A DNA stretch of 64,000 nt, from assembly GCF_013348805.1 (NCBI RefSeq), contig NZ_CP054690.1:3472001-3536000 (forward strand). Reading direction: 5' to 3'. Below, in pieces: positions 47,728 through 58,441 of this stretch (position 1 is its first letter; the number at the start of each line of letters is the position of its first letter). The stretch comes from Rhodococcus sp. W8901. GTDB taxonomy: Bacteria > Actinomycetota > Actinomycetes > Mycobacteriales > Mycobacteriaceae. The position numbers were made by a program, and so were the translations under genes. The notes under the pieces were generated by a model. It did not search any database. It was not told the origin of the DNA and was given only the letters and a program-made list of their open reading frames with translations.

Positions 47728-48831
47728 TCAGCGCAGCTTGGTCATCCAGCCGTGGGTGTCGGCGAACGTGCCGCGCTGGATACCGGTGAGCGTGTCGCGC
47801 AGCGCCATCGTGACCTTGCCCGGCTCGCCGTCGGCGATCGTGAACTCGCCCTCGGCGGACTTCACCCGGCCGACCGGCGTGATGACGGCGGCGGTACCGC
47901 ACGCGAACACCTCGGTGATCTCACCGGAGACGGTCTTCTCACGCCATTCGTCGGTGCTGATCCGGCGCTCCTCCACCGCGAAGCCGGCGTCGGTGGCGAG
48001 GCTCAGCAGCGAGTTGCGGGTGATGCCGGGCAGCAGCGAACCGGACAGCGACGGCGTCACCAGGCGCGCGTCGGGACCCGAGCCGAAGACGAAGAACAGG
48101 TTCATCCCGCCCATCTCCTCGACGTACTTGCGCTCGATCGCGTCGAGCCACACCACCTGGTCGCAGCCCTCGTCGGAGGCCTGCGCCTGCGCCAACAGCG
48201 ACGCCGCGTAGTTGCCGGCGAACTTGGCGGCACCCGTGCCGCCCGGTGCAGCGCGGACGTACTCACGCGAGAGCCACACGCTCACGGGCTTGACGCCCCG
48301 CGGGAAGTACGCACCGGCCGGGGAGGCGATCAGCAGGTAGCGGTACTCCTTGGCGGGGCGGACACCCAGTCCGGCCTCGGTGGAGAACATGAAGGGGCGC
48401 AGGTACAGCGAGTCCTCGCCGCCGGCCGCGGGAACCCAATCGCTGTCGACGTCGAGCAGTGCGTCGATCGATCCGACGAACAGGTCGTCCGGCAGCTCCG
48501 GCATCGCGAGGCGGCGCGCCGACTGACGCAGCCGCTCGGCATTGGCCGTCAGACGGAACGATGCGATACCGCCGTCCGGCTGGCGGTACGCCTTGAGTCC
48601 CTCGAAGATCGCCTGCCCGTAGTGCAGCACCATGCCGGCCGGATCGAGCTCGATCGGGGCGTACGGCAGCACCTCGGCGTCGTGCCAGCCCCGGCCCTCG
48701 GTGTACATGATCGACACCATGTGATCGGTGAAGTACCGACCGAACCCGGGCGCTTCCAGAATCTCGCGCCGCGCCTCTTCGGTCGCGGGAGAGGGATGCT
48801 GGATGCGCGCGAATTCGAGGCCGTCTGTCAT
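47728..48831 (-). CDS. ilvE: Branched-chain amino acid aminotransferase
   Basis: A 367-residue fold-type IV PLP enzyme that makes or degrades Leu, Ile and Val. The Schiff-base lysine lies in [19 protein letters not shown] (short: [10 protein letters not shown]) near 200. [13 protein letters not shown] is the N-terminal arginine/substrate motif, and [13 protein letters not shown] the cofactor motif with glutamate near 236. TAGGAT lies 8 bases before ATG 48831 with no ribosome site. It corresponds to Rv2210c, 53 bases after gcvT on the same strand. Confidence 0.94.
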   Translation of the reverse strand: MTDGLEFARIQHPSPATEEARREILEAPGFGRYFTDHMVSIMYTEGRGWHDAEVLPYAPIELDPAGMVLHYGQAIFEGLKAYRQPDGGIASFRLTANAERLRQSARRLAMPELPDDLFVGSIDALLDVDSDWVPAAGGEDSLYLRPFMFSTEAGLGVRPAKEYRYLLIASPAGAYFPRGVKPVSVWLSREYVRAAPGGTGAAKFAGNYAASLLAQAQASDEGCDQVVWLDAIERKYVEEMGGMNLFFVFGSGPDARLVTPSLSGSLLPGITRNSLLSLATDAGFAVEERRISTDEWREKTVSGEITEVFACGTAAVITPVGRVKSAEGEFTIADGEPGKVTMALRDTLTGIQRGTFADTHGWMTKLR

Positions 48832-48884
48832 AAGCCGTGATCCTATCTAACGGAGTTGCGCCGCTTTTTCCCTGGTATCGAGCG

Positions 48885-50000
48885 TTACTTGGTGTGGACC
48901 GGCACGAACGGCGGCGTGACGACCTCGCAGCGCAGACTACGCCCGCGCACATCGACGCTGACCTCGTCGCCCGCCTTCAGCGCAGTCCCGGTGTCCAGCA
49001 ACGCAAGTGCGATCCCCACCTTGAGGGTCGGGGAGAACGTCCCCGACGTGGTCTCACCGATCGGAGCGCCGCCGAGGGAGACGGTCTGTCCCTGCCGCAG
49101 CACACCGCGGTCGAGGGCCTTGATTCCCCACAACCGCCGGACGGGCCCGGCCTCCTTCTCCGTGACGAGCGCCTCACGGCCCCAGAACTGCGGCTTGGAC
49201 CACCCGATGGCCCACCCGCAACGCGCCTGCAACGGCGAGATGTCCAGCGAGAGCTCGTGTCCGTGCAGCGGGTAGCCGGCCTCGGTGCGCAGCGTGTCAC
49301 GAGCGCCCAGGCCCGCGACCTCGCCGCCCTCGGCGCGGACCGCGTCGAGCAGAGCCCGGAACAGGGCCTCGCTGTCGTCCCAGCGCGGCAGCACCTCGAA
49401 GCCGCGCTCACCGGTGTAACCGCTGCGGCACACCCGCACCGGGACACCGTTCCACTCCATGTCCGCAAAGCCCATGTACTCGATGTCCGCGATCTCGATG
49501 TCACCGCGCAGTCCCAGCGCGGCGAGGACGTCGCCGGACTTGGGGCCCTGGACCGCGAGCACGCCGTAGTCGCGGTGCTGGTCGGTGACCGTGACGCCGG
49601 CGGGCGCGGCGGCCGCCAGGCGGGCGACGACCTCGGCGGTGTTCGCCGCGTTCGGCACCAGGAACACCTCGTCGTCGGCCACGTAGTACGCAATCAGATC
49701 GTCGACGACGCCGCCGGTCTCGGTGCAGCACAACGTGTACTGGGCCTGGCCGGGGCCCACCTTCGCGAGATCCGCGGTGAGCGTCCCGTTGACGAAGTCG
49801 GCAGCACCCGCACCCTTCACCAACGCCTTGCCGAGGTGGCTGACGTCGAACAGGCCCACCGACTCGCGGACCGCGGTGTGCTCGGCGACGGTGCCGGCGT
49901 ACGAGACGGGCATCTGCCACCCACCGAACGGCGCGAACGTGGCACCGAGGTCGACGTGGACGGAATGGATGGGGCCCTGCAGCAGGCTCGCGTCGCTCAT
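48885..50000 (-). CDS. gcvT: Aminomethyltransferase (glycine cleavage T protein)
   Basis: A 371-residue GcvT, which transfers the methylene of glycine from lipoyl-H protein to tetrahydrofolate. [12 protein letters not shown] and [13 protein letters not shown] are the folate-site blocks; the aspartate of the latter binds folate. YTGERGFEV and [20 protein letters not shown] are further conserved parts. TAGCGT lies 8 bases before ATG 50000, so leaderless. The frame upstream is not family-like. It depends on lipoyl groups made by LipA and LipB, encoded later in the window. Confidence 0.93.
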   Translation of the reverse strand: MSDASLLQGPIHSVHVDLGATFAPFGGWQMPVSYAGTVAEHTAVRESVGLFDVSHLGKALVKGAGAADFVNGTLTADLAKVGPGQAQYTLCCTETGGVVDDLIAYYVADDEVFLVPNAANTAEVVARLAAAAPAGVTVTDQHRDYGVLAVQGPKSGDVLAALGLRGDIEIADIEYMGFADMEWNGVPVRVCRSGYTGERGFEVLPRWDDSEALFRALLDAVRAEGGEVAGLGARDTLRTEAGYPLHGHELSLDISPLQARCGWAIGWSKPQFWGREALVTEKEAGPVRRLWGIKALDRGVLRQGQTVSLGGAPIGETTSGTFSPTLKVGIALALLDTGTALKAGDEVSVDVRGRSLRCEVVTPPFVPVHTK

Positions 50001-50134
50001 GAGGGACAACGCTAGCCGACGCCGTCGGCGCACTAACATCGGAATTCGGCCGTCGACTTCCCACGCGACACACCGGCCTGTCGCACCCAGACAGTCGCAA
50101 CCCGACAGTCGCAACCAACCAATCTGGAGATGCC

Positions 50135-51658
50135 GTGCCCGCAACTTCCTCCCCCACCCGTCCCCTCGGACCCGACGTCGCACTCGCCGGTTCCCTCGGC
50201 AAGCGCGTCGATGTACTCGTGATCGGTCTCACCACCGGATCCGACGGCCCCGAGGCGCTCCTGGGCAGCGGGGTGGACGAGGACGTGCTGGCGGCGCTGC
50301 TCGACGACCTGCAGGCCGTCGGCGCCACCGGCAAGGCCGAGGAACTCACCCGCGTCCCGGCTCCCGCCGGACTGCCGGTATCGAGCGTCCTGGCCGTCGG
50401 CCTCGGCGCCGCCGACAAGATCGACGCCGAGCAGGTCCGCAAGTCCGCCGGCGTCGCCGCCCGTTCCCTGTCCGGGGTTGCCACCGCCGCGACGACGCTG
50501 TCCTCGGTCGACCTCGGCGCGGCCGCCGAGGGCTTCTTCCTGGGCGCGTACACGTTCGCCGAGTTCAAGTCGAGCAAGTCGGCGCCGGGGCCGGATGCCC
50601 AGCCTGTCGGCCGCGTCGAACTGCTCGTCGAGTCGCCGCGCGCGAAGGAGCCCAAGGCCGTCCTCGCCCGGTCGGTCGCGATCGCGAAGGCCGTCGCGAC
50701 GGCCCGCGAGTTCGTCAACACTCCCCCCAGCCACCTGTTCCCGGCCGAGTTCGCCGACCGCGCCAAGGCACTCGGCACCGGCGCCGGGCTGACGGTCAAG
50801 GTCCTCGACGAGAAGGCGCTCGCCAAGGCCGGCTTCGGCGGCATCGTCGGCGTCGGCAAGGGTTCGTCCCGTCAGCCCCGCCTGGTGCAGATGACGTATT
50901 CGGGCAGCAAGCGCCGCGGGGTCAAGAAGGTCGCGCTCGTCGGCAAGGGCATCACCTTCGACACCGGCGGCATCTCCATCAAGCCGGCCGCCGGCATGGA
51001 GAACATGACCTCCGACATGGGCGGCGCCGCTGCTGTCATCGCGACCGTCGTGCTCGCCGCCGAGCTGAAGCTGCCCGTCGACGTCACCGCATGGGTGCCG
51101 ATGGCCGAGAACATGCCGTCGGCCACCGCGCAGCGCCCCGGCGACGTCCTGACGCAGTATGGCGGCACCACCGTCGAGGTGATCAACACCGACGCCGAGG
51201 GTCGCCTGGTCCTGGCCGACGCCATCGCCCGCGCCTGCGAGGACGCGCCCGACTACCTGATCGACACCGCGACGCTGACCGGCGCACAGATGGTGGCGCT
51301 GGGCAACCGCACGCCCGGCGTGATGGGCACCGACGAGTTCCGCGACCGCGTCGCGGCGATCTCGCAGGAGATCGGCGAGAACGCGTGGCCGATGCCGATG
51401 CCCGCCGAGCTGCGCGGCGACCTCAACTCCCGGGTCGCGGACCTGGCGAACGTCACCCCGCACCGCTGGGGCGGCATGCTCGCGGCCGGTCTCTTCCTGA
51501 AGGAGTTCGTCGCCGACGGCGTGCAGTGGGCGCACATCGACGTCGCCGGTCCGGCGTTCAACACCGGAGGCCCGTTCGGCTACACCGGCAAGGGCGGCAC
51601 CGGGGTCCCGGTCCGCACGATGATCTCGGTGCTCGAGGACATCGCCGCCAACGGATAG
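50135..51658 (+). CDS. pepA: Leucyl aminopeptidase (M17)
   Basis: A 507-residue cytosol aminopeptidase with two metal ions. The N-terminal domain (1-170) precedes the catalytic domain: [16 protein letters not shown] (metal Asp), MGGAAAV and [12 protein letters not shown], the family signature. K in GKGITFD and R in EGRLVL are the catalytic residues. It forms hexamers and trims N-terminal residues in peptides. GTG 50135 has TGGAGA upstream. The gene is divergent from gcvT and corresponds to Rv2213 (pepB). Confidence 0.94.
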   Translation: MPATSSPTRPLGPDVALAGSLGKRVDVLVIGLTTGSDGPEALLGSGVDEDVLAALLDDLQAVGATGKAEELTRVPAPAGLPVSSVLAVGLGAADKIDAEQVRKSAGVAARSLSGVATAATTLSSVDLGAAAEGFFLGAYTFAEFKSSKSAPGPDAQPVGRVELLVESPRAKEPKAVLARSVAIAKAVATAREFVNTPPSHLFPAEFADRAKALGTGAGLTVKVLDEKALAKAGFGGIVGVGKGSSRQPRLVQMTYSGSKRRGVKKVALVGKGITFDTGGISIKPAAGMENMTSDMGGAAAVIATVVLAAELKLPVDVTAWVPMAENMPSATAQRPGDVLTQYGGTTVEVINTDAEGRLVLADAIARACEDAPDYLIDTATLTGAQMVALGNRTPGVMGTDEFRDRVAAISQEIGENAWPMPMPAELRGDLNSRVADLANVTPHRWGGMLAAGLFLKEFVADGVQWAHIDVAGPAFNTGGPFGYTGKGGTGVPVRTMISVLEDIAANG

Positions 51659-51683
51659 TTTCCCCACTTGCTCGTTGCACGTC

Positions 51684-51717
51684 CGACGGGCCCGTCCAGA
51701 CCTGGGCGGGCCCGTCG
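51684..51717. terminator. Bidirectional hairpin after pepA
   Basis: CGACGGGCCCG (51684-51694) pairs perfectly with CGGGCCCGTCG (51707-51717). It lies between the convergent pepA and the small Arg/Glu-tailed protein gene. Confidence 0.7.
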
Positions 51718-51731
51718 GGCGTGCGCCGCGT

Positions 51732-52106
51732 TCACAGCTCGGGGTCGCCCCGCAGCAGCTCGCGTTCGCGCTCCCGCTTGCGCTCCCGCTTGCGCTCGAT
51801 CCGGCGCCGCGCGTCGAAGTCGCGCATCCGCTGCGGGTAGCCCGTCTTGCGGACGTCGTACACCGGGATGTGCAGGTCCTCGCCGAGCCTCCGGGCGCCA
51901 CGTTCACCGCCGACCTTGCGGCGGGTCCATTCGCCGTCCGCCGCGACGAGCACCACCGTCACCTCCGTCACCGTGGTCTGGGGTTCGACGTACGCCTCGA
52001 CCCCGTGGTGCGAGTGCGCCCAGTCCGCGAGGTGCCGTGCGTCGGACTCCGCGTCGGACGTCGGACGCGACGACCGCCCGCGCGTGAATCGGCCGAACAA
52101 CCCCAC
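51732..52106 (-). CDS. Small alpha/beta protein with Arg/Glu-rich helical tail
   Basis: A 124-residue protein. A basic N-terminus ([18 protein letters not shown]) leads to [21 protein letters not shown], then a beta hairpin [19 protein letters not shown]. The stretch [25 protein letters not shown] follows (short: [18 protein letters not shown]). It ends in a charged helix of repeated KRER/RERE units. Homologues are often labelled oxidoreductase without basis; I see no cofactor site. GGGAGGAGAG precedes GTG 52106; the frame upstream lacks similarity. It is divergent from dlaT. Function unknown. Confidence 0.78.
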   Translation of the reverse strand: MGLFGRFTRGRSSRPTSDAESDARHLADWAHSHHGVEAYVEPQTTVTEVTVVLVAADGEWTRRKVGGERGARRLGEDLHIPVYDVRKTGYPQRMRDFDARRRIERKRERKRERERELLRGDPEL

Positions 52107-52411
52107 GTGAACTCTCCTCCCTGCCCGCCACGGACCGGTCCGCGACGATCTGTCCGATTTTGCCAGCAGACGCGCTCGACGACGAGGAATTTCACATGAC
52201 CCGCCCCTCGGAGGACACGGTCTGGGCATCAATGAAAGGATGGGCGCAGCGCGCCGCACGACGGGTCCGAAGCGCAGCACACCACCGGAGTGAGGCGCCT
52301 CGGAAACGTCGTACACCGCCGCAGGAACCGTGCATCTCGAGCACAATGGTTTTCGACCACAAGTCGACAAAACTCAACAACCCGAACACAACCGTCGAGG
52401 AGTCAAAAGAA
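52107..52411. other. Divergent promoter region upstream of dlaT
   Basis: About 305 bases between the small unknown gene and dlaT. Both flanking frames are open through it without coding similarity, so I read it as non-coding. The 60 bases before dlaT are AT-rich for this genome and end with a GAGGAG ribosome site 11 bases before the ATG. No named operator is seen. Confidence 0.45.
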
Positions 52412-54130
52412 ATGGCCTTCTCCGTCCAGATGCCAGCCCTTGGTGAATCCGTCACCGAGGGAACTGTCACGCGGTGGCTCAAGCAGGAAGGAGACACGGT
52501 CGAAGTAGACGAGCCTTTGCTCGAAGTCTCCACCGACAAGGTCGACACCGAGATCCCGTCCCCCGTCGCCGGCGTTCTGACCAAGATCGTCGCTCAGGAG
52601 GATGACACCGTCGAGATCGGTGGCGAGTTGGCCGTGATCGGTGACGCCGGTGAGGCTCCCGCGCCCGCCGCCGAGGCCGCTCCCGCTCCCGCCGCCGCCG
52701 AACCGGCCGCTGCTCCCGCGCCCGCCGCCGAGGCCGCTCCCGCACCTGCCGCAGCCCCCGCCGCTGCGCCTGCTGCCGGTGCCGCGTCCGGCACGGCCGT
52801 CACCATGCCGGAACTGGGCGAGTCCGTCACCGAGGGCACCGTCACCCGTTGGCTCAAGGCTGTCGGTGACGAGGTCGCCGTGGACGAGCCCCTGCTCGAG
52901 GTCTCCACCGACAAGGTCGACACGGAGATCCCGTCGCCCGTCGCCGGCATCCTCCTCGAGATCAGTGCGCAGGAAGACGACACCGTCGACGTGGGCGGTC
53001 AGCTCGCGGTCATCGGTTCGGGTGCGCCTGCCGCCGCAGCACCGGCCGCTCCGGCTCCGGCTCCCGCGCCGGCAGCTCCCGCTCCGGCCCCCGCCGCAGC
53101 ACCGGCTCCGGCCCCCGCCGCTCCGGCAGCACCTGCTGCTCCCGCAGCACCGGCCGCTCCCGCTGCCGCTCCGGCCGCCGCTGCGCCCTCGGGTGACGCG
53201 CCGTACGTGACGCCGCTGGTTCGCAAGCTCGCCGCCGACAACAACGTCGACCTGGCGAAGGTCACCGGCACCGGTGTCGGCGGACGCATCCGCAAGCAGG
53301 ACGTCCTCGCCGCCGCCGACGCCGCGAAGGCCCCTGCCGCGGCACCGGCTCCCGCCGCCGCCCCGGCCCCCGCCGCCACCGCCGGCGTGCGTCCGGAGCT
53401 CGCTCACCTGCGTGGCACCACGCAGAAGGTCAACCGGATCCGTCAGATCACGGCCGTCAAGACTCGCGAGTCGCTGCAGACCACGGCGCAGCTCACGCAG
53501 ACCTTCGAGGTCGACGTCACCCGGATCGCCGCGCTGCGCGCCCAGGCCAAGGCCGACTTCGCCGAGCGCGAGGGCGTCAACCTGACGTTCCTGCCGTTCT
53601 TCGCGAAGGCCGTGGTCGAGGCGCTCAAGGTTCACCCGAACGTGAACGCGAGCTACAACGAGGGCGCCAAGGAGATCACCTACCACGCGGCCGAGCACCT
53701 CGGCATCGCCGTGGACACCGAGCAGGGTCTGCTCTCCCCGGTGATCCACAACGCCGGTGACCTGTCGCTGGCCGGTCTGGCCCGCGCGATCGCGGACATC
53801 GCCAAGCGTGCCCGCAGCGGTGGCCTCAAGCCTGACGAGCTCTCCGGTGGCACCTTCACCATCACCAACATCGGCAGCCAGGGCGCCCTGTTCGACACCC
53901 CGATCCTGGTTCCGCCGCAGGCGGCGATGCTGGGCACCGGCGCGATCGTCAAGCGTCCGGTCGTGGTCCAGGACGAGAACGGCAACGAGTCCATCGGCGT
54001 CCGCTCGATGTGCTACCTGCCGCTCACCTACGATCACCGTCTGGTCGACGGTGCGGATGCGGGTCGCTTCCTGACCACCATCAAGCAGCGTCTCGAAGAG
54101 GCGTCGTTCGAGGCCGATCTGGGCCTGTAA
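52412..54130 (+). CDS. dlaT: Dihydrolipoamide acyltransferase E2 subunit (succinyl/acetyl type) with two lipoyl domains
   Basis: A 572-residue E2. Two lipoyl domains, at about 1-78 and 128-205, each carry the lipoylated lysine in [12 protein letters not shown] (near 43 and 168). Long Ala-Pro-rich linkers join them. The E3-binding domain is at about 264-305 ([22 protein letters not shown]). The catalytic domain is at 340-572 with HRLVDGAD near 541. In mycobacteria the protein at this locus (Rv2215) is the E2 of pyruvate dehydrogenase and of a peroxynitrite-defence complex. ATG 52412 has GAGGAG. Its lipoylation needs lipB and lipA, downstream. Confidence 0.93.
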   Translation: MAFSVQMPALGESVTEGTVTRWLKQEGDTVEVDEPLLEVSTDKVDTEIPSPVAGVLTKIVAQEDDTVEIGGELAVIGDAGEAPAPAAEAAPAPAAAEPAAAPAPAAEAAPAPAAAPAAAPAAGAASGTAVTMPELGESVTEGTVTRWLKAVGDEVAVDEPLLEVSTDKVDTEIPSPVAGILLEISAQEDDTVDVGGQLAVIGSGAPAAAAPAAPAPAPAPAAPAPAPAAAPAPAPAAPAAPAAPAAPAAPAAAPAAAAPSGDAPYVTPLVRKLAADNNVDLAKVTGTGVGGRIRKQDVLAAADAAKAPAAAPAPAAAPAPAATAGVRPELAHLRGTTQKVNRIRQITAVKTRESLQTTAQLTQTFEVDVTRIAALRAQAKADFAEREGVNLTFLPFFAKAVVEALKVHPNVNASYNEGAKEITYHAAEHLGIAVDTEQGLLSPVIHNAGDLSLAGLARAIADIAKRARSGGLKPDELSGGTFTITNIGSQGALFDTPILVPPQAAMLGTGAIVKRPVVVQDENGNESIGVRSMCYLPLTYDHRLVDGADAGRFLTTIKQRLEEASFEADLGL

Positions 54131-54167
54131 GGTCCACCGGATCTCGATCACGACACCAGTCGTCGCC

Positions 54168-54206
54168 AGGGGCACCATTTCCGCAAGGAGTGGTGCCCCT
54201 CGGCGT
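54168..54206 (+). terminator. Terminator of dlaT
   Basis: AGGGGCACCA (54168-54177) pairs with TGGTGCCCCT (54191-54200), followed by CGGCGTTTCG. It lies 37 bases after the dlaT stop. Confidence 0.7.
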
Positions 54207-54253
54207 TTCGGTCACCGCCTGTGACCGGCCGTCACCGCTCGAGGAGAAATGCC

Positions 54254-55144
54254 ATGCGAATCGTCGTCGCCGGCTCGTCCGGAATGATCGGGCAGGCCCT
54301 GGTCGCGTCAATGAGGACCGGCGGCCACGACGTGACGAGGCTGGTGCGCCGTCGCCCCTCGAGGGCCGACGAGTTCGAGTGGGACCCGCAGCACGGCGTC
54401 GTCGATGCCGAGGTCCTGCGCGGCGCCGACGCGGTCGTGAACCTGTGCGGGGCGGGCATCGGCGACAAACGCTGGTCGGGCGCCTACAAGCAGGCCATCC
54501 GGGACAGCCGGCTCACCGCGACGGACGTCCTGGCCCGCGCCGTCGCCGACGCGGCGGTGCCCGTTCTCGTCAACGGCAGCGCGGTCGGCTACTACGGCGA
54601 TACCGGTGACCGGGTCGTCGACGAGAGCGCGCCGTCGGGCAGCGGATTCCTGGCGGCGGTGTGCCGGGACTGGGAGGCCGCGACGGCGCCCGCCCGCGCG
54701 GCCGGCGTGCGGACCGTGTCGCTGCGCACCGCGACGGTGCTCGCGCCCACCGGCGGCATGCTCGGGAAGCTGCGTCCGCTGTATTCGCTCGGTCTGGGCG
54801 GCCGACTCGGCAGCGGCCGTCAGTACATGTCGTGGATCTCTCTCGCCGACGAGATCGCGGCCATCGAGTTCGTAATCGCCCGCGACGACCTCCACGGCCC
54901 CGTGAACCTGTGCGCGCCGGAACCGGTCACCAACAAGCGCTTCAATGCGGCGCTGGGCGGGGCCCTGCACCGTCCCGCACCGTGGGTGGTGCCGGGGTTC
55001 GCCGTCTCCGCGCTGATCGGCGAGTTCGCACAGGAGGCGGTGCTGTCCGGGCAGCGCGCAGTTCCGACGGCCCTCGACGGCGCCGGATTCACGTTCCGGC
55101 ACAGCACGATCGACGACGCACTCGCCTACGCCTGCGCCCGCTGA
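54254..55144 (+). CDS. TIGR01777 / SDR39U1 family NAD(P)-binding epimerase-like protein
   Basis: A 296-residue extended SDR protein. The glycine motif IVVAGSSGMIGQALVASM binds the dinucleotide. VNLCGAGIGDKRWSGAYKQ and NGSAVGYYGDTGDRVVDE are characteristic of the TIGR01777 family; the YYG sits at the usual Tyr active-site position, but the YxxxK motif is not standard. GPVNLCAPEPVTNKRF is the C-terminal block. Its reaction is unknown in bacteria. ATG 54254 has GAGGAG upstream. Corresponds to Rv2216 and sits with dlaT and lipB. Confidence 0.85.
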   Translation: MRIVVAGSSGMIGQALVASMRTGGHDVTRLVRRRPSRADEFEWDPQHGVVDAEVLRGADAVVNLCGAGIGDKRWSGAYKQAIRDSRLTATDVLARAVADAAVPVLVNGSAVGYYGDTGDRVVDESAPSGSGFLAAVCRDWEAATAPARAAGVRTVSLRTATVLAPTGGMLGKLRPLYSLGLGGRLGSGRQYMSWISLADEIAAIEFVIARDDLHGPVNLCAPEPVTNKRFNAALGGALHRPAPWVVPGFAVSALIGEFAQEAVLSGQRAVPTALDGAGFTFRHSTIDDALAYACAR

Positions 55145-55225
55145 GCACGGACCGAGCGGCACCGTGTGCCCGTACCCGGACCGCCGGGTCGGCGCCGGCG
55201 GATGCCAGGCGTAACGTCTGGGTCC

Positions 55226-55987
55226 ATGAGCAGTGCCACCGCATCGGCCCGATTCAGCACACAGCCGATGGCCGTCGAACATCTCGGACGCATCGACTAC
55301 ATGACGGCGTGGGATCGCCAGCGCGATCTCGCCACGACCCGCGCCGACGACGTCGGTCCCGACACCCTGTTGCTGCTCGAGCATCCGGCCGTCTACACCG
55401 CCGGCCGTCGCACCGCCCCCGAGGACCGTCCCGTCGACGGGACGCCCGTGATCGACGTCGACCGTGGCGGCAAGATCACGTGGCACGGCCCCGGCCAGTT
55501 GGTGGGATACCCGATCGTCAAGCTCGCCGAGCCGGTCGATGTCGTCAGCTATGTGCGACGGATCGAGCAGGCCCTCATCACCGTGTGTACCGATCTGGGG
55601 ATCACGTGCGGACGCGTCGAGGGGCGGTCCGGCGTGTGGCTGCCGGCCTCCCTGGTCGACGGCAACTGGCTGCCAGAGCGCAAGGTCGCCGCGATCGGCG
55701 TCCGGGTGCAGCGCGGGGTGACGATGCATGGCTTCGCACTGAACTGCAATTCCGTCCTGGACGGCTTCGACAACATCGTGCCGTGCGGAATCAAGGACGC
55801 CGGTGTCACGACGCTGTCGCGCGAGTTGGGTCGCGACGTGACGATCGACGACGTCACTCCGGCGGTCACGGTGGCGGTCATGGCGGCGCTCGCCGGCGAG
55901 CTTCCGGTGACGGTTCACGACATCGAGCGTGTGACCTTCGACACTGCACTTCAGACGCCCGAGTTCACCACCGTCAGGTTCGGCTGA
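55226..55987 (+). CDS. lipB: Octanoyl-[acyl carrier protein]:protein N-octanoyltransferase
   Basis: A 253-residue LipB that moves octanoyl from ACP to the lipoyl-domain lysine of E2 and Gcv[18 protein letters not shown] is the signature (histidine near 92), GVWLP and [19 protein letters not shown] follow with the catalytic lysine in RKVAAIG. Catalytic cysteine is in [19 protein letters not shown] lies 8 bases before ATG 55226, so the mRNA is probably leaderless. The open frame before ATG is not family-like. It lies 52 bases upstream of lipA. Confidence 0.93.
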   Translation: MSSATASARFSTQPMAVEHLGRIDYMTAWDRQRDLATTRADDVGPDTLLLLEHPAVYTAGRRTAPEDRPVDGTPVIDVDRGGKITWHGPGQLVGYPIVKLAEPVDVVSYVRRIEQALITVCTDLGITCGRVEGRSGVWLPASLVDGNWLPERKVAAIGVRVQRGVTMHGFALNCNSVLDGFDNIVPCGIKDAGVTTLSRELGRDVTIDDVTPAVTVAVMAALAGELPVTVHDIERVTFDTALQTPEFTTVRFG

Positions 55988-56039
55988 GCACCCCCGCCCA
56001 GCCCCGGACGACGGATCGGTCAGGCGTACCATCGAGCAC

Positions 56040-57056
56040 GTGACTGTCGCCCCAGAAGGACGGAAGCTTCTCCGCATCGAGATCCGAAACGCGGAAACGC
56101 CGATCGAACGCAAGCCCAACTGGATCCGAACCCGCGCCAAGATGGGTCCGGAGTACACCGAGCTCAAGGGCTTGGTGAAGAACGAAGGCCTGCACACGGT
56201 CTGCGAGGAAGCCGGCTGCCCCAACATCTACGAGTGCTGGGAGGACCGGGAGGCAACGTTCCTCATCGGTGGCGAACAGTGCACGCGCCGTTGCGATTTC
56301 TGCCAGATCGATACCGGTAAGCCCACCGCGCTCGACCGTGACGAGCCGCGTCGTGTCGCCGAGAGCGTCCGCTCGATGGGCTTGCGCTACTCCACGATCA
56401 CCGGCGTCGCCCGCGACGATCTGCCCGACGGTGGTGCGTGGTTGTACGCGGAGACGGTCCGCCAGATCCACGCTCTCAACCCGGGCACCGGCGTCGAGAA
56501 TCTCGTCCCCGACTTCAACGGCAAGCCGGACCTGCTGGCCGAGGTGTTCGAGTCCCGTCCGGAGGTGCTCGCGCACAACCTGGAGACGGTGCCGCGGATC
56601 TTCAAGCGGATCCGGCCGGCGTTCCGGTACGAGCGCTCGCTGGGTGTCCTCACCGCGGCCCGCGACTTCGGTCTGGTCACCAAGTCCAACCTGATCCTCG
56701 GCATGGGCGAGACCCCGGAGGAAGTGCATCAGGCGATGGTCGACCTGCACGAGGCCGGCTGCGACATCCTCACCATCACTCAGTACCTGCGGCCGTCGCC
56801 GCGGCACCACCCCGTGGAGCGGTGGGTCAAGCCGGAGGAGTTCGTCGAGCACTCCAAGGCAGCCGAGGAGATCGGCTTCGCCGGTGTCATGGCCGGGCCG
56901 CTGGTCCGCTCGTCATACCGTGCCGGTCGCCTGTACGCGCAGGCGATGGCACATCACGGCCGCGCTCTCCCCGAGGGGCAGGCCCATCTCGCCGAGGCCG
57001 GTAGCGCCTCGCAGGAGGCCAGCTCGGTCCTCGAGCGCCTCGCCACCCGCGCCTGA
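56040..57056 (+). CDS. lipA: Lipoyl synthase
   Basis: A 338-residue radical-SAM enzyme that inserts two sulfurs into octanoyl groups. The auxiliary cluster cysteines are in [12 protein letters not shown] and the radical-SAM cluster in [10 protein letters not shown]. An RSS-like tail with the conserved serine lies in LVRSSYRAG. The auxiliary 4Fe-4S cluster is the sulfur source and needs rebuilding, which links it to Fe-S carriers such as ErpA. TACCAT lies 7 bases before GTG 56040. Works directly after LipB on the same substrate. Confidence 0.95.
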   Translation: MTVAPEGRKLLRIEIRNAETPIERKPNWIRTRAKMGPEYTELKGLVKNEGLHTVCEEAGCPNIYECWEDREATFLIGGEQCTRRCDFCQIDTGKPTALDRDEPRRVAESVRSMGLRYSTITGVARDDLPDGGAWLYAETVRQIHALNPGTGVENLVPDFNGKPDLLAEVFESRPEVLAHNLETVPRIFKRIRPAFRYERSLGVLTAARDFGLVTKSNLILGMGETPEEVHQAMVDLHEAGCDILTITQYLRPSPRHHPVERWVKPEEFVEHSKAAEEIGFAGVMAGPLVRSSYRAGRLYAQAMAHHGRALPEGQAHLAEAGSASQEASSVLERLATRA

Positions 57057-57068
57057 CGTGCTCGGTCC

Positions 57069-57100
57069 CCTCACCGCGCGCGTAGTCGGGCGCGGTGAGG
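57069..57100 (+). terminator. Terminator of lipA
   Basis: CCTCACCGCGC (57069-57079) pairs with GCGCGGTGAGG (57090-57100). The -10 TATCCT of the next gene follows at 57105, so ending and restarting sites are nearly adjacent. Confidence 0.7.
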
Positions 57101-57117
57101 GTCGTATCCTGTGAGGT

Positions 57118-57873
57118 ATGGCGAACGGCAGTAAGTCCGGAAAAGCGGGCAAACCAAGCAAGGAAGCGAAGGCTGCGGCGAAGGCGGCCCGCAAGCAGGC
57201 GTCCAAGGAACGCCGGACTCAGCTCTGGCAGGCGTTCCAGATGCAGCGCAAGGAAGACAAGCTGCTGCTGCCGCTGCTGATCGGCACGCTGGTGCTCAGC
57301 GCCGTCGTGTTCTTCCTGATCGGCCTCATCTTCGGGATCGAGTGGTTCCTGCTGCCGATCGGCATCCTCATCGGCGTCCTGCTCGGCTTCATCATCTTCG
57401 GCAAGCGTGTCCAGAAGACCGTCTACGGCAAGGCCGAGGGTCAGGCCGGCGCGGCCGCGTGGGCACTCGAGAACATGCAGGGTTCGTGGCGCGTGACGAA
57501 TGCGGTCACCGGCACCACCCAGCTCGACGCGGTGCACCGTGTGATCGGCCGACCCGGCGTGATCCTGGTCGCCGAGGGTTCACCGCAGCGCGTCAAGGGT
57601 CTGCTCGCGCAGGAGAAGAAGAAGACCGCGCGACTGGTCGGCGACACCCCGATCTACGACTTCATCGTCGGCAACGAGGAGGGCCAGGTCCCGCTGTCGC
57701 AGCTGGCCAAGCACCTGGGCAAGCTGCCGCGCAACATCGACACCAAGCGGATGGACACCATCGAGTCCCGCCTGGCTGCCCTCGGTAGCCGCAGCGGCTC
57801 CGCGCTCCCCAAGGGCCCGCTGCCGCCCGGCGCGAAGATGAAGGGCATGCAGCGCACGATCCGTCGTCGCTGA
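57118..57873 (+). CDS. DUF4191 family membrane protein (Rv2219 type)
   Basis: A 251-residue protein with a Lys/Arg-rich start (GKAGKPSKEAKAAAKAARKQ), two adjacent transmembrane segments (about 55-77 and 79-98) and a soluble C-terminal half. The latter has AAAWALENMQGSWRVTNAV, HRVIGRPGVILVAEG and RLVGDTPIYDFIVGN, the DUF4191 pattern. It ends with a basic tail. The function is unknown; its place beside lipA is conserved in mycobacteria. TATCCT sits 7 bases before ATG 57118, so leaderless. Confidence 0.85.
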   Translation: MANGSKSGKAGKPSKEAKAAAKAARKQASKERRTQLWQAFQMQRKEDKLLLPLLIGTLVLSAVVFFLIGLIFGIEWFLLPIGILIGVLLGFIIFGKRVQKTVYGKAEGQAGAAAWALENMQGSWRVTNAVTGTTQLDAVHRVIGRPGVILVAEGSPQRVKGLLAQEKKKTARLVGDTPIYDFIVGNEEGQVPLSQLAKHLGKLPRNIDTKRMDTIESRLAALGSRSGSALPKGPLPPGAKMKGMQRTIRRR

Positions 57874-57893
57874 CGCGCCGCTCCCCCATGTGA

Positions 57894-57940
57894 CCGAATG
57901 TCACATCGGTTCAGTCGGACTGAACCGATGTGACATTCGG
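57894..57940. terminator. Long perfect hairpin between the DUF4191 and RDD genes
   Basis: The arms 57894-57916 and 57918-57940 are exact complements around one central base, so in practice a stem of about 21 bp with a small loop. The core is GTCACATCGGTTCAGTC. The stem is less GC-rich than other terminators here. It serves two convergent genes. Confidence 0.75.
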
Positions 57941-57964
57941 CGTTTCACGGGTGGGGCGACTCGC

Positions 57965-58441
57965 TCAGCGGGTGCGGACGAGCGCGGTGCCGGTGGCGCG
58001 GTCGTGCATGCCGCGTCCGTCGACGTCGGTGATGACGGCGGGCGCGATGAACACGATGAGCGCCTGCCGGGCCAGGGCCCGCAGGAAACCGACGCGCACC
58101 GGGCCGTCGACGCGGGCCACCTGCAGGCCCATCATGTACTGGCCCGGGGTGAACGAGAACAGCGAGACGCACACGAGGCCGACGGCGAACCACAGCATCA
58201 GCGTGTAGGTGCCGACGAGGGAGTTCTCGAGGGGCGCCTCGCCGATCAGCAGCATCACGACGCCGGCCGAGGTGAACCAGTCGATCGCCAGCGCGGCGAT
58301 GCGGCGGCCGGTCGAGGTCAGGGCGCCCGGTCCGTCGGCCGGCAGGCCCAGCAGTTCGCCGCGGTAGACCTGCGCCTGCGTCTGATCCTTGGGCAGAGCC
58401 GCGGAAGGTCCGGAGAGCCAGGAGCCGGTCATACGTGACAT
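57965..58441 (-). CDS. RDD family membrane protein
   Basis: A 158-residue protein. After a Pro-rich start come the RDD-family helices: RRIAALAIDWFTSAGVVMLLIG with the namesake Arg and Asp, TLMLWFAVGLVCVSLFSFTP, and a last segment around LARQALIVFIAPAVIT. GQYMMGLQVARVDG links the second and third. RDD proteins are thought to transport small solutes or modify envelope charge; no activity is known here. TATCCT sits 7 bases before ATG 58441. It is divergent from glnA and corresponds to Rv2219A. Confidence 0.83.
   Translation of the reverse strand: MSRMTGSWLSGPSAALPKDQTQAQVYRGELLGLPADGPGALTSTGRRIAALAIDWFTSAGVVMLLIGEAPLENSLVGTYTLMLWFAVGLVCVSLFSFTPGQYMMGLQVARVDGPVRVGFLRALARQALIVFIAPAVITDVDGRGMHDRATGTALVRTR

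Noticed and set aside
53030-53200. Highly repetitive GCxCCG/GCTCC sequence suggesting a repeat element
   Set aside because: It encodes the Ala-Pro linker of DlaT, a normal feature of E2 proteins.
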